48,134 bases of DNA, from NCBI GenBank assembly GCA_019693395.1, contig JAAMXP010003117.1:1-48134 (forward strand), read 5' to 3'. This document shows positions 10,909 through 21,506 of this stretch, piece after piece (position 1 is the stretch's first letter; the number at the start of each line of letters is the position of its first letter). The DNA comes from Ettlia oleoabundans (Eukaryota > Chlorophyta > Chlorophyceae > Chlamydomonadales). The notes under the pieces are model-generated. The model ran no database searches. It saw only the letters and a list, made by a program, of their open reading frames with translations, and was not told the origin of the DNA. The position numbers and the translations under genes are program-made.

Positions 10909-13900
10909 TTAGCGCAGCTGCTTGTTAGTGGTGTTGCTGTCCAATTCATCATCCCACGACGCCAGGTTGGCAATGTTCTCCTTGCGGGCCAGCTCCGCCA
11001 ACGCCTCGGCATTCTGCAGCGAAGCCAAAACACAGCCAGCATATACGTCACACCGCCCTAACTTGCACAGGGAGCACGATAGCAGCAAGTTAGCAACCCG
11101 CAGCAGCATGCTCTCGGAATGCAGGCCATCACGGAAGCCATTCCTGCCAAGAGTCGACAAAAGCGGGCTAGCGACGTGGCAGGGACTGGGCGCTTCCTAC
11201 CTCCAAATCCAGCGCGATGCTCCCATCCTGCAGGGCACACAGGCAGCGACCTGAAAAGCATTGACATCTTTGCAGAATGTCCAAATGTTGCCAGCACCGC
11301 CAGCTTCGCGGCCAATGTTGCAAGTACAAAGAGGGCAGTGAGCCTCACAGCAAATCTCCCTGACGGATTCCAGCCAGCGCCCGACAGCCCTGTGACCCAT
11401 ACCCAACTTCCAGCCCCCACCTGGCAGGCCGCCATTGTTTTCACATGCTCCATCTCATCGTCCCGAATGTTGATAAACACGTCATACAGGTTGCTGCACA
11501 AGATTTGGCTAAGGGGAGGGTCGACTCAGTGCGGCTGTTGGTACAAGTACAAACACAGAATAGACTGTTGGTACAAAAGAGGCATAAAGCAGCAGCGGTG
11601 GGCTGGCTGCTGTTTCGCTGCTGTCCACACTACAGTGGTAAAGGCGGAGCAGGCGCCAGACTAAGCATGTAACCACTCATGCAGGACATTCGAGTCGGCG
11701 CCATGGATTGATACCAAAGTGCAGGAGCCAGCCTCGTGCTGGGGGCAGGGCACGGTCTCTGCTATGCACGCCAGGCCATAGCGCTCACTTGCAGGGTGGG
11801 CGACGCTGCTCGCCCGCCGCCTTCCAGCTAGTCTGGAACTGGTCGAACAGGTAGAGGTCACCGCTTTTGTAGTAATTGAGGGCCACCAAGGGCGGCGGAA
11901 TGCTCTGCAGCAGCTCGCAGTTCTGCTCCGCAAACTCCTCGTATGTGTCGGCAGCGTGGCCCTGCGGGTGTTCATGTGGGAAGTAGAAGAAGCTGGGCAT
12001 GGTCAGCATGCAGGGGATTGGTTGTTTACGAAAGGGGGTTTGGTTGTAGACCTGAGAACAAGCTCGGGAAAGGAGCAGTTTGATCATGATTGCGAGGGTT
12101 GGATGACACACAACATGAGGAGGTTTGCCAGCACGAAAGAATTGTGCACATGCAGCAGTAGAAGACATGAGGCAGGGGGTCGCACGGCAGGCAGGTGCAT
12201 GACATGAGGGCTGCATGAGACCAGGACAGCAGGCCAGCAAAGCTTGGCGCATGCTACGAGGCAAGAGGCCGGGCATTTCAGCAGACCTTGCACAGCACGC
12301 CCATGCAGCCCATTCTTCTGGCAATCTCAGCATGGGAGAAGCAGAGGCAAAACTTTCCGGGCATAGGAGAGCTTCACAGCGAAAGGTGAGGGACGTGAAA
12401 GTGTTTCAGGTTCCACCAACCTCGATCATTTCCATGAACTGGTAGCTAGCTGTGGGGGAGATGAGGTAAATAACCACCAGTGCCCAGTAGTAGGCCACCG
12501 CTGCATGCTCAGCAAAGAAGCGATCCACCCAGCGCTGGTCACCGCCTAAGGCCTCCATAATCTGCAGGTGGTGCAGCTCGTTCCACTCCTCCGCAAAATG
12601 CACCTAGCAGGGTACGGGGGAGGACGGGGAAGGGGAAGGGGACGCAAGCTTATGCTATAGGGGGGGGAGGCGGGGGGACCAATTGATTCAGCAGTTGAAT
12701 GAGAAAAATGTGCAGCGATAAGCAAGGCCTGAACTTGAGGGACGCAGGTTGAAGCAGCCCACCTTGCGCAACTCTGCCCCTGCCCGCCACCAGCCCAGGC
12801 TCTCGTACAGGTGCAGCTGCGGGAAAGGGGCAGCCAACGGTGAACTTCAGCGATACTTTACAATATATTTCGAAAGAATGCATCGCCTAGACGCATGGAC
12901 AGTGGTTACACGGGCCGCTGCCGTGCCATGCACCAACTAAACATCCTGGCGCAATACAGCCTCCTAGGCCCGCCAGCAGGGTTTCAACCCTCTGACCTGC
13001 AGGCACACTCTTAAGCCCCGTGATTCACAGCGTTTTTCACCCACCATGGAAATGTAGACAAAGTATGGCATGCGTGCCACGGTCTCCAAGAACCAGAACC
13101 TCTGGATAGGGCGCCCCGCATACACCACATCCAGAACCCAGCACAGCGAGGAGTAAGCAGCACGGATGGGCAGCGATGGTGGAACGGCTGGCCCACCGCC
13201 TGCTGCTACCCGTGCTGCTTCTCGTGCTGTCACCTTCTTGTCGTTCAGGGTCAGGCGCCGCAGCTTGGCTAACACCTGCGCCCATGTGGAAGCAGCAGCT
13301 TCACTTTCCAGCAAGTCAGGTCAATGAGAGAAACCCAGCCCATGCTCAGCAGCCATGAATATCAGCCGGCAAGAAGTAAGTTTGAACGGGCGCAAATATT
13401 TGCAGACTTGCAGCACACCACACTGCCCATTGCAGGACACCGCCACACATGCAGCGAAGCACAAGATATGCATAGCACAAAAGCGCTAGGCAGCAGCCGG
13501 ACAACCTCGCGCTGCTCTTCTGTCAGCTGCCCCTCCATCTCCGTCTGAGGCAACTCTGTGAGCTCGCTAAGCAGGCTGCGCCTCTCTAGCCACACATCCA
13601 GACGTGCAAGCACACTGCAGGTACCAGGGGGCCGATGTTGGAATAACCCGGGTAGGCAGACAGCACAACAGCACACAGCCAGGCAAGCTGAAGACCCTGC
13701 AAGTGGCCAGTTGCGGGGCCACGATGATGCCACATTGGGTGACGCGGCACAAATTCACGCCAAGAGGTACGAAGGAGGCCAGGGGACTGTGTTTCACCAG
13801 GTTGTTTCCAGGTTCAGCAAGTTCGGGCTATGTGGAACTGGCCAGTGCGGGCCAGACAGCCCACCTGCGCACGGCATTTCCTGCCCCGAAGCCCACACGG

Positions 13901-14655
13901 CACAGAAGGTTGGGTCTGCTCCCGCCACGTTGCTCAGCAGCTGCTGTATCATCCTTCACCGCTGCCAGTTCGTTGAACCGCACAGCGCGGCGCAGGGCGC
14001 GAAGCTCGCGCTTGAAGTTGTCCACGCTCAACTCCCAAACGTTCTTTGGGATCGTGCCGTAGTCCTGGCAGGCAGAAACGGGAACAAACAGTCGAATGAT
14101 CGGCTGGTTGAGCAATTTTGGGGGATCTGCGGTGCGATGTGGGAGCCTTACGGGCAAGGCAAGTGGGTGCGGGTGCAGGAGCGGCCAAGTGTCAGTCATG
14201 TATCCATCAGCCATACGGCATCGATGCACCTGTTGGTACAAGCGCCCGGAGCCCGAGCGGAAGCCATAATCAGCCGGCATAGGGTGAATGACCTTTCCCT
14301 CCTCATCCAAGAAAGCGAGACGGACCGTTGACGAGGGCCTGGGCTTGACCAGGGCGCCACTGCCGTTGCCGTTGTTGTTCGGCGGCTGTTGCAGTGGGGG
14401 CCCCGGCTCGGACCACCTCGCAGGGGCCGCTGGCTTGGCAACAGCTTGTGTCTCCAACTGGCGGCTCAATCTGCAGCAGGTTGGTGGCCCACAGTGCAAC
14501 CAACTGGTCAAAAGCAAGGCTGGCGTGGGTGGAAGTTGAGCGGCGACAGCGCCGGCAGCTTTTACGAGTGCCTGGGCTCCCCACCTGGCGCCTCCGAGCC
14601 GCTTCAGAGGCCTAGTGGACGGCTGCCAGGCTGCCAGTGGGGCAGCGACGTGCAT
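10909..14655 (-). CDS. PTOX: Plastid terminal oxidase (plastoquinol oxidase)
   Basis: Di-iron plastoquinol:oxygen oxidoreductase on thylakoid membranes, used in carotenoid synthesis and chlororespiration and homologous to alternative oxidase. Exons: 14655-14230, 14064-13865, 13614-13506, 13275-13045, 12816-12763, 12603-12421, 11961-11789, 11493-11421, 11227-11201, 11013-10909; phases agree, 526 residues. All six expected iron ligands are visible: Glu309 ([10 protein letters not shown]), Glu349 and His352 (NELHH), Glu401 (MIEGHA), Glu471 and His474 (DDEMEH). The PTOX-specific [12 protein letters not shown] block, absent from mitochondrial alternative oxidase, is present in exon 7. The N-terminus is transit-peptide-like. 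Residues ~143-245, before the catalytic core, form a charged extension. Exon 1 contains a possible in-frame 114-nt intron (14584-14471, both boundaries phase 2); if spliced the protein has 488 residues. Whether this is PTOX1 or PTOX2 cannot be told here. Confidence 0.95.
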
Positions 14656-14903
14656 GGTGACGAGCCACGACAAAACACAGCTCTGGGCGTAGGAAGAACG
14701 AACTGACCGAACCCGGGCCTGTTGAAAAAGTCAAGCACCTTGGTGGACGCAGGGTTTATGCTCGAAAGGTGCTAAGGTAGCAAACTGCGCCTCTCACATC
14801 CTCGCGCCGAGTGCCTAGCTGGCAGTCGCAATGCATGCGTTTAGGGATGCCTATTTGGGCTTCGCAATCTCAAAAACACGCGAGCTTTTTGTAGACAAAC
14901 GCC
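14656..14903. promoter_or_regulatory. Putative bidirectional promoter of PTOX and the Tat-type gene
   Basis: Only 248 bases separate the divergent start codons, so the two 5' UTRs and promoters must overlap or share elements. I see no clear TATA box. An out-of-frame ATG at 14831 could begin an upstream open frame if the plus-strand transcript starts before it. Confidence 0.5.
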
Positions 14904-17179
14904 ATGCAGCCACCGAGGGCTGGCCTTGCTCGACATGGGTCGTCTCCCTGCAGCCGGGCGGCGGCAGCAACGCCGACCTATGTGAAATCCAAATTTACGC
15001 AACCCCAGGGACGCCTGCCGCTGCGCATTAGGTGGGTACCACTCTGCTCTTCCGCCCAAAACAGGCCCTGTAGAGGCACAGTTGATGATCGGACCGTTCT
15101 GCTGTGCAGGAGCAACTATCAGACCGACCGTGAGAGGGAGCTAGCGCGGAATGTTCCTGCAGCGCCACCCATGCGGGTGCCGCCGCCCCCTCCGCCGCCA
15201 CCACCGCCGCCACCCCCAGAAGCAGAGCCCGTAGTTGTGAGCAGCGCTGCATGAATGGATGGAGTGAAGCATGAGCAGTACACAATCAAAGTGTTTGATT
15301 CCATGCTTGCAAGCACGTAGGTAATTTTGGCGTCGTCGGGCGCTGTGTTGCGCTGAAGATTTGTTCTTTGTACCTTGGAACCTCTGCAGGAGAACGACCT
15401 CAAGATGTCGCGGCGCACCCTGTTTGGCATCATGCTTGGCGGCACTGCGGGCTGGTGGTTTGCCCTGAGGGGCAGCATGCCTTTGGCGGCGGTTGACAAG
15501 GAGCGGAACGTAGCGCTGCTGAAAACCAAGGGAGGCAATCTGGTAGCAGCCACCACGGTGAGCGCCTGAGTCGCCTGCTTGCTAGGCATTGGGGCGGGGA
15601 TGACAGTGCACCTGCAGTGTCAAGTGTTCTGCCTGCCTTGAGCATCAGCAACCTGGCCGAGTTGCTGCTGCTGTTGATGTTGCATGCCCGCCTCTTGATG
15701 TCCCTTTCCTCCATTCATTTGCTGCCCCATTCCTCTCCTGCCTTCACCTACACTTACCACCTCCACCACTTCTACTGGGCAGGACGATGCGGGGCGGGTG
15801 TTTATGTTTGACAGGGCAGGCAACATCTACTACGATACAGAGGACCCCCGGCTGGGCCTGTACGTTGTGGACACCCAGGGGGAAATGTACAATGAGTTCG
15901 TGGATGCTGAGGGCAAGGTGCGGTCAACCATCGCAGTGGTAGTAGGTGAAGGGCCAGACATTGTGATTAGTGTGGCTACAGCAACTTTCAAGCTGCTAGT
16001 GCAAGCAAAATCGTTGGGGTGGTTAACAAAGTATTTGAAACTGTTGAGAGGGACTGTTACTGATGGCACTTGCGATGACTGCACTTGCCATGACAGAGAG
16101 GGGAAGTGTGATTGGTGTTTGAGGGACTGAGCATGGTGCGTGTTTGTATACCGACTAGAGTGCGAGGCAAAGTGCACATGTGGCCCCGCCTTTTGCCATG
16201 TGCAGGTGAACAAGGTACTGGTGGGCAACATTTCTGACCTCACCACAGTTACTGTCGAAGAGATTGGCGGCGTGCCTGTCCGGGAGCTTCAACGCAGCAT
16301 TAAAGACTTGCGGGGAGGCAGGTGCGCCAGGCAGGGAGGCGGGCAGGCCAACAATGTTGGGGGGGTGGGGGGGATTATGCATGTTATGAAAAGCAGGTTC
16401 ATTGCATTTACAAGGGGGCCGATATTGCACATGGCGAAGGAAGTGATTGCCGCTGTAGCTGCAATCAAATCTTCAACTTGCGATTTAGCCACGGTGAGCC
16501 TGGTTGAAGTAGGTGCCCCGTCGACCGGGACCTCCATTCACCCCAACAGGGCCCCTGCCTCCGCTCTGGCTCCCCATCTTGCCCTCCTTGTCTGCCTCAT
16601 TCGTCCCTATGTGCCCACGTATCTGCAGGCTCACCGGGTTCTTCCAGCCAGCAGACCCCAACAACGCGCTTGACCTCATGCCGCCTAACGCCCCTGCGGT
16701 TCCCAACTGGGAGGGCAACCGCATGGGGCCGCCACCCTTCCTTGAGGATATGGAGGTGGAGCTGGAGGTGGGTAGAGGCTGCCGCGTAGCTGGATGCTGC
16801 TTTGTTGGCTGCTGGTTGTGTTTGAAGGGCCTGAGGTTCTGGGCTGGCAGATAAGTGGTGCTTCGGTTCCAGCAGTTGTCTGAAAAAACATGCTGCTGGC
16901 ATCAGCTTAAAGTTTGCCGGCAGCGAATCGATAGGTGTTGACTCCACAGGGTGCTAATAAATTTAGAAAACAGGGCTGTGCTTGGCATTTAGAAGTGTCT
17001 TGCAATGTTTTGACCATTGCCAGCAATGGCTTATGATGCTGCACGCCACGCCATTGTTTGTCTCTGCCCCGGCTCCCACTGTGCAGCCAAGGAGCGGCGG
17101 CTTGTTTGGCGGCAGCGCGCCAGACGCACGTGACGACCCGGTGGGCACGCTGCGCAGCTTGAAGCGGGGTGACAAGTGA
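14904..17179 (+). CDS. Predicted twin-arginine thylakoid protein, unknown function
   Basis: I do not recognise the family. Exons: 14904-15031, 15110-15236, 15390-15557, 15783-15917, 16206-16321, 16629-16767, 17087-17179; phases agree, 301 residues. Residues 1-70 look like a chloroplast transit peptide (basic, Ser/Ala/Pro-rich). A run of 13 prolines follows. Exon 3 begins a second targeting-like segment: KMSRRTLFG with Arg93-Arg94, then a hydrophobic stretch rich in Gly and Trp to about residue 111. This resembles a twin-arginine signal or membrane anchor for the thylakoid, though no clean AxA cleavage site is visible. The mature part has short charged beta-like segments (VFMFDRAGNIYYD, DTQGEMYNEF) and ends with a Gly/Asp-rich tail. 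The first intron is exactly 78 nt, in frame and without stops, so retention would add 26 residues. The donor of exon 4 could instead lie about 24 bases later. The gene sits head to head with PTOX. Confidence 0.75.
15180..15218 (+). repeat. CCN repeat coding for 13 prolines
   Basis: Thirteen consecutive proline codons of mixed type (CCG, CCC, CCT, CCA) in exon 2 of the Tat-type gene, between the transit peptide and the twin-arginine segment; likely a flexible or stiff linker. Confidence 0.9.
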
Positions 17180-17310
17180 CCAGGGCTGCACAGCATGCCA
17201 TCCATGTTTACTGTCTGTCACGCAATGGGTGCATGAGCTGCCACGGTGCCAGTGTATTTGGCGTCCTGTTCCTGTTGCAAATATGCGCCATGCCAGAATG
17301 TTAGTATTGA

Positions 17311-17315
17311 TGTAA
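17311..17315 (+). terminator. TGTAA polyadenylation signal of the Tat-type gene
   Basis: TGTAA on the plus strand, 132 bases after the stop codon. Confidence 0.5.
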
Positions 17316-17537
17316 TGAGTGAAGCTGCAACTGCCCGGCACGGTCTAGCAGTTTGTGTACGTCATTTTTTGTGCCTGATTCCTGCGTTCTGTTTCAACGT
17401 GCTGTCTGCTGCCGATTCAATCTGCTCAACTGCTCCATGCTTAACCTCTCAGTTCTACTCTCATGACAATTTCAACTTCAAGTTCTCATGGCACCCGGCC
17501 AGCTAGGTTTTTCTAGCGTTTTCACATTGTTTGTCGC

Positions 17538-17542
17538 TTACA
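17538..17542 (-). terminator. TGTAA polyadenylation signal of the metallophosphoesterase
   Basis: TGTAA on the minus strand, about 400 bases after the stop codon at 17939. Confidence 0.4.
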
Positions 17543-17938
17543 TGTACTGCATGATCGATTGTTAGAAGTCAACAATGAAGGGCATCGTGGGCGGAGGCAT
17601 CCTTGCAAACCAAAGTTGGAGGGGGGCAGAGGATGCCGAGGAGGCAAAGGGAAGCAATGAATGAAGTGAATGTGGGCTGAAGGACTCGAGCGATGCATGT
17701 ATAAAAGGGATGAGGTTGAAGTTCAAGGGGGGGTGAATGACGTTCAATGGGTTAAAGAATGGCTGGGTCAGCTGCAGCAGGATGCCTTAGTACATACTTG
17801 TGCGTCAGCATAAGCAACTGGCCATTATTGAAAAGTTTTTACTGTCAGAGAGATGGGTGCGATGATAATGGCGTCTTCAATGAGGTCCTAGTACATGTTC
17901 AATCAAGGACTGCCGCATTATTGTTTTGAAGTTGTGTG

Positions 17939-20305
17939 TCATGCCGACTGCAGCCAGGTGCGCTCCTCTGCGCTGCCCTTGCTGGCCTCGCCTGCCTTGC
18001 CGCCGCGCGTCCAGGCCCGGCGCTGCTGCCTCCGCATGACTAATACGGTGACGGTTGCAGTGGCCGCAATCAGCGCAGATGCGGCGGCAGCAGAGGAGAC
18101 CAGGAAGGCAACAAAAGACCTGTCTCTTAGTCGCTGGAGCAGCCAGAAATCTGCAGGCAACGCAAGCAGCCATGGCGGGTAGGCAGAAAGAGCACTGACT
18201 TCTTCATTTATTCAGGAGCATATCGATGCTGCCACAATGAAAAGGCTTACTGTACAGCAGATGGCAAAGACCAGCAGCACAGTGGAGGTTGATGTTGCGT
18301 GCCCTTCACACCTGATGAGCACCGCATCTGCTTTGGTTTGTCTGCCGGCAGCAAGACTTGCTGCTGCTCCTCCTTGACACCGCCTTCAGTGCGTATCCAA
18401 GTGGCGCTCAGCATGGTGTCTTCTCCCTGCCGCAGCTGAATGATGCGAGCACCCTTGGCACCTCGTGGCCCGCCGCTACCATACCCAGTCTTGCGGCTGC
18501 ACAATGGACAAGCGGGCCCACAGCACCAATGGGTCAAAGGGAAGCTCAGGGCAAAAAGGCAGCCAAACAAACAACATGCTAATCTGCACATGGCAGTCAG
18601 CCATGAACCTCACTGCCGTTTCTATCAGTTGCATGCTTACCCGTATGCCAGCCTCACACCGGCCAGAGTGCCGATGAAGTCGTTGCTGTGATCATGCCCG
18701 CTGTAGATAGCGTTGATGCCCAATCTCCTGCATGCGTTTGCATGCAACAAAGTGATATGAACACACAGCCATGGTGCTTGTGTCACTAGGTCTGGTACGT
18801 GATGGCATTATGCCAACGGTGCTGCCATTGGTGCACCTCAACACACCTGAAGGCCTCAAAGGTGCCACTGTCAGCCAGGGGGCATGCCACGCTGCGGCTT
18901 TTGGTACCCTTGGTGACGCCGCTGTTCCAAAGCTCCATGAACTGCAACAGAGTTGTGAAGAACCACATGGCCATAAAGGAGGTTGAGGCCTTGAACAGCT
19001 CAAACCTAAGAACAGCTTAATTGGCTAAAATCTCCCATCATCAACGAGCTTCAAGCAGCCGTATGATGCCGCATGTAAATCAAACAGCAGTTGTCAAACC
19101 TGCGGTACTGGGATGTGGATGAATGCCAGGGACGGCACAGGAGGCAACTGGGCTGCCCGCTCCTCCACCCAGGCGACCACGTTGGAAGGCACACAGCCCC
19201 TGCAGCCAGAACAACAATTGCACGACAAAGATGATAAAAAGCGGAGCATTGGTAGAGGTTACGAGCTGCCAGGCACTGTAGTGTCACACACGTGTGCCTT
19301 ACATGTAAACTCACCATCCATCAGGCAGGTGATCACAGCCTCTGTTGCCAGAGTCCAGCATCCAAATGCGGGCTGCCACTTCCCTTCCAGTTGGGTCATA
19401 AATGTCGAGCCAGTAGTTGCCAGCACCCTCCAAGTATCTGCACCACAGCAGATGCACTAGATTGCTTGAAAGGCCTGGGAGCAACAAGCACTGCTATTGC
19501 TGACCTTGCAATTAGGCAATCAGATTGGCAAAGACTTGAGACTTTGCCAATCCTTTCTCCCACCTAGGGCCCAGTTGCGTCAGAGACATGTTGCCGCCCG
19601 TCTGGATGTCAAGCGCGATTGCTTCCCGCCTGCTGAGGTCGGCTTCTCCGTCATGGTTGCCTGCAAGGCATGAGACAGGAACAGAGCTTTGCTGTCAGCT
19701 GCTGCACAGGCATGCCCAGCTGCTAAGAATAGCTGCCAGCATAATGACGAGTGCGGCGCGTGGCAAGGCAGTTAACAGCGCTGCGGCTGCAAGCAGTCGC
19801 TGGTGCAGTGAACACTGAAAAGATCCGCAACCACGCTGCTGCCTCACCCAGTATGCTGGCGTAGGGAACCCCGGCGGCTTGCACTGGCTCAATGAGCTGC
19901 TGCCAGCTGGCCTCAAACCAGCCCGAGCTGCCATCCCACGCAAATCCTGACACCTGGTCACCACTGAAAGCTACAAAATCGGGCTGCTCGGTCTCTAGCA
20001 CAGCGGCCTGAACCTGCGGTGAAAAGAGAGCGGGCGGACGGCGGAGGGGGTCAGCATGGAACTGCACCCCCAAATTCTCAGACGCTATGATGTAAACCTT
20101 CAAGCCAGCCAGCCCGACATCGCTTGCGTAGGCGGCTTACCTGATTGCTGCGCTCATCTCGGTCTAGGTCGTTGGAAAAATGCAAATCTGTGAACTGTGC
20201 TATTGTGAATGTCAGGTCCTCTCGGAAGCGAAGCTGGGGTGAAGCCGCCTCCAACAGTGGCGACAGGTGGCCTGCCAGCAGCACTACTACCACAAACAGC
20301 AGCAT
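17939..20305 (-). CDS. Membrane-anchored calcineurin-like phosphoesterase (PAP29-like)
   Basis: Probable secretory-pathway metallophosphatase related to plant purple acid phosphatases 28/29. Exons: 20305-20141, 20013-19848, 19660-19564, 19437-19315, 19199-19100, 18941-18847, 18727-18641, 18496-18312, 18150-17939; phases agree, 409 residues. The N-terminus is a signal peptide (hydrophobic over residues 2-11, cleavage probably near 20-21). All metal-site motifs are present: TDLH (Asp40, His42), SGD (Asp74), GNHD (111-114), FIHIP (His212) and GHDH (259-262), so the enzyme is expected to be active. Exon 9 adds a single transmembrane helix at about residues 352-378, then RRQQRR and a short basic tail. 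This predicts a type I membrane protein with the catalytic domain outside or in the lumen. The start ATG is the first in frame that yields the signal peptide. Confidence 0.87.
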
Positions 20306-21506
20306 TGGCTGCCACCAACTGAGGCTTCGGGTCTATGATGTGGCAGGAGTAGTGGTGGCTGGGTGGGAAGCGCAAACAGGCCGTGGGAGGACCGCAGTCA
20401 AGGTGCAGCAGCAAGTGGGGCGGCAGGTGGGCGGTCAAGTTAGTAGGCTTGCAAACCGCCTGCACCACGCCGTGATATAGTCTGCCTAATTGGTACGCTC
20501 TCAACTGTGGTATTTGCTAGCCAGCTGGCGGGAAACCACAAGGGCGCCAAGGACGTCGGTTCGACTCGCAAAAAGTCAGACAATGAGCCGGCGATTGTGC
20601 AAGATAACGCAGGACAATTAAATTAATCGGCACGCTCACATGTGTAGGAGGGAGACGAGAACATTAGGTGAGCTTCCTGCTGTGCTGGCCACATCGTGAG
20701 CGCGGGCGGCATCAAGGCTATCTATCGTAATACGCATGATGGCCAACCTTCACTGGATGCATGTGAGTTATTGTCGCTAGTTCAATCGGCCCCTCACAAT
20801 GGGCGCGGCCAGTCCGTGCCGCTGCCGCCAGCCAGCCGGTTTGGATGACATGCATGTTTTGCGCAGCAGTCGTTGCACAACAGTTTCACATCGAACGGCT
20901 TATCTTGCGTGTAATCAAGTGCGCATCTTACAGCAAATAATACAGTTTTGTGCCAATTGCGGCAGTGGCTGAGGACGGTGTTGACGATAGTACCACTGGC
21001 GGCGCCAGTCGTGTCACTGGTGCACACCTTGTCCCTTTGATTATAATGCATCGGGCTCAGGCCTTTATCTCGATGCTTGGTGATAACTGGCTGACATCAG
21101 GAGTGTTGTGACGAGATGCCTGTGGTGTTATCACCATATAAGGATGTTTGTCAAGGCATACCGCTTCTGTTGGAGTAGGACCGACGGCCGCCCCTGGCGC
21201 CGCTGCCACGTCAGTCCGCCACAGGCCTAATAGACGAGTGATTGAGAAGCCTCCCGTTACAGCGGCGCTGCCGTGAAGTTGTGTGTCATGCTGCAACAGA
21301 AGGCAGCGAAGCTTTGGTGGCGAAGCAGTCGAACCCTGAAATAACTCGCTGCCGGAGGCTCGCTCGTACACCCTTATTCTTTTGTCTCGCTCGGTGATAC
21401 CAGAGGCCGCACACCAGGGGTCCGGCCGTCACGCCTCCTTACCCGGCCTGCCGCCCGCTGCCGCCGTGCTTCTATCGCCAACTTGCCACAGCTCCGTTCC
21501 TGAGTC
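20306..21506. promoter_or_regulatory. Divergent intergenic region between metallophosphoesterase and SEC14 genes
   Basis: 1.2 kb between opposed start codons, presumably two promoters and 5' UTRs. It contains a small perfect inverted repeat at 20995-21009 (ACTGGCG, one base, CGCCAGT). A GGTTCGACTC string near 20556 recalls a tRNA T-loop but is not flanked by a tRNA fold. No coding exon is supported. Confidence 0.45.

Larger units (their letters stand above)
17180..17938. other. Convergent intergenic region with two opposed 3' UTRs
   Basis: Holds the 3' UTR of the Tat-type gene (TGTAA at 17311-17315, plus) and of the metallophosphoesterase (TGTAA at 17542-17538, minus). Nothing coding is supported. 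Confidence 0.55.

Noticed and set aside
14831..15031. Upstream ATG frame before the Tat-type gene
   Set aside because: It is in another frame and does not join exon 2. Kept only as a possible upstream open frame.
20520..20590. tRNA-like GGTTCGACTC string
   Set aside because: No complementary T-stem, acceptor stem or D-loop could be drawn around it.
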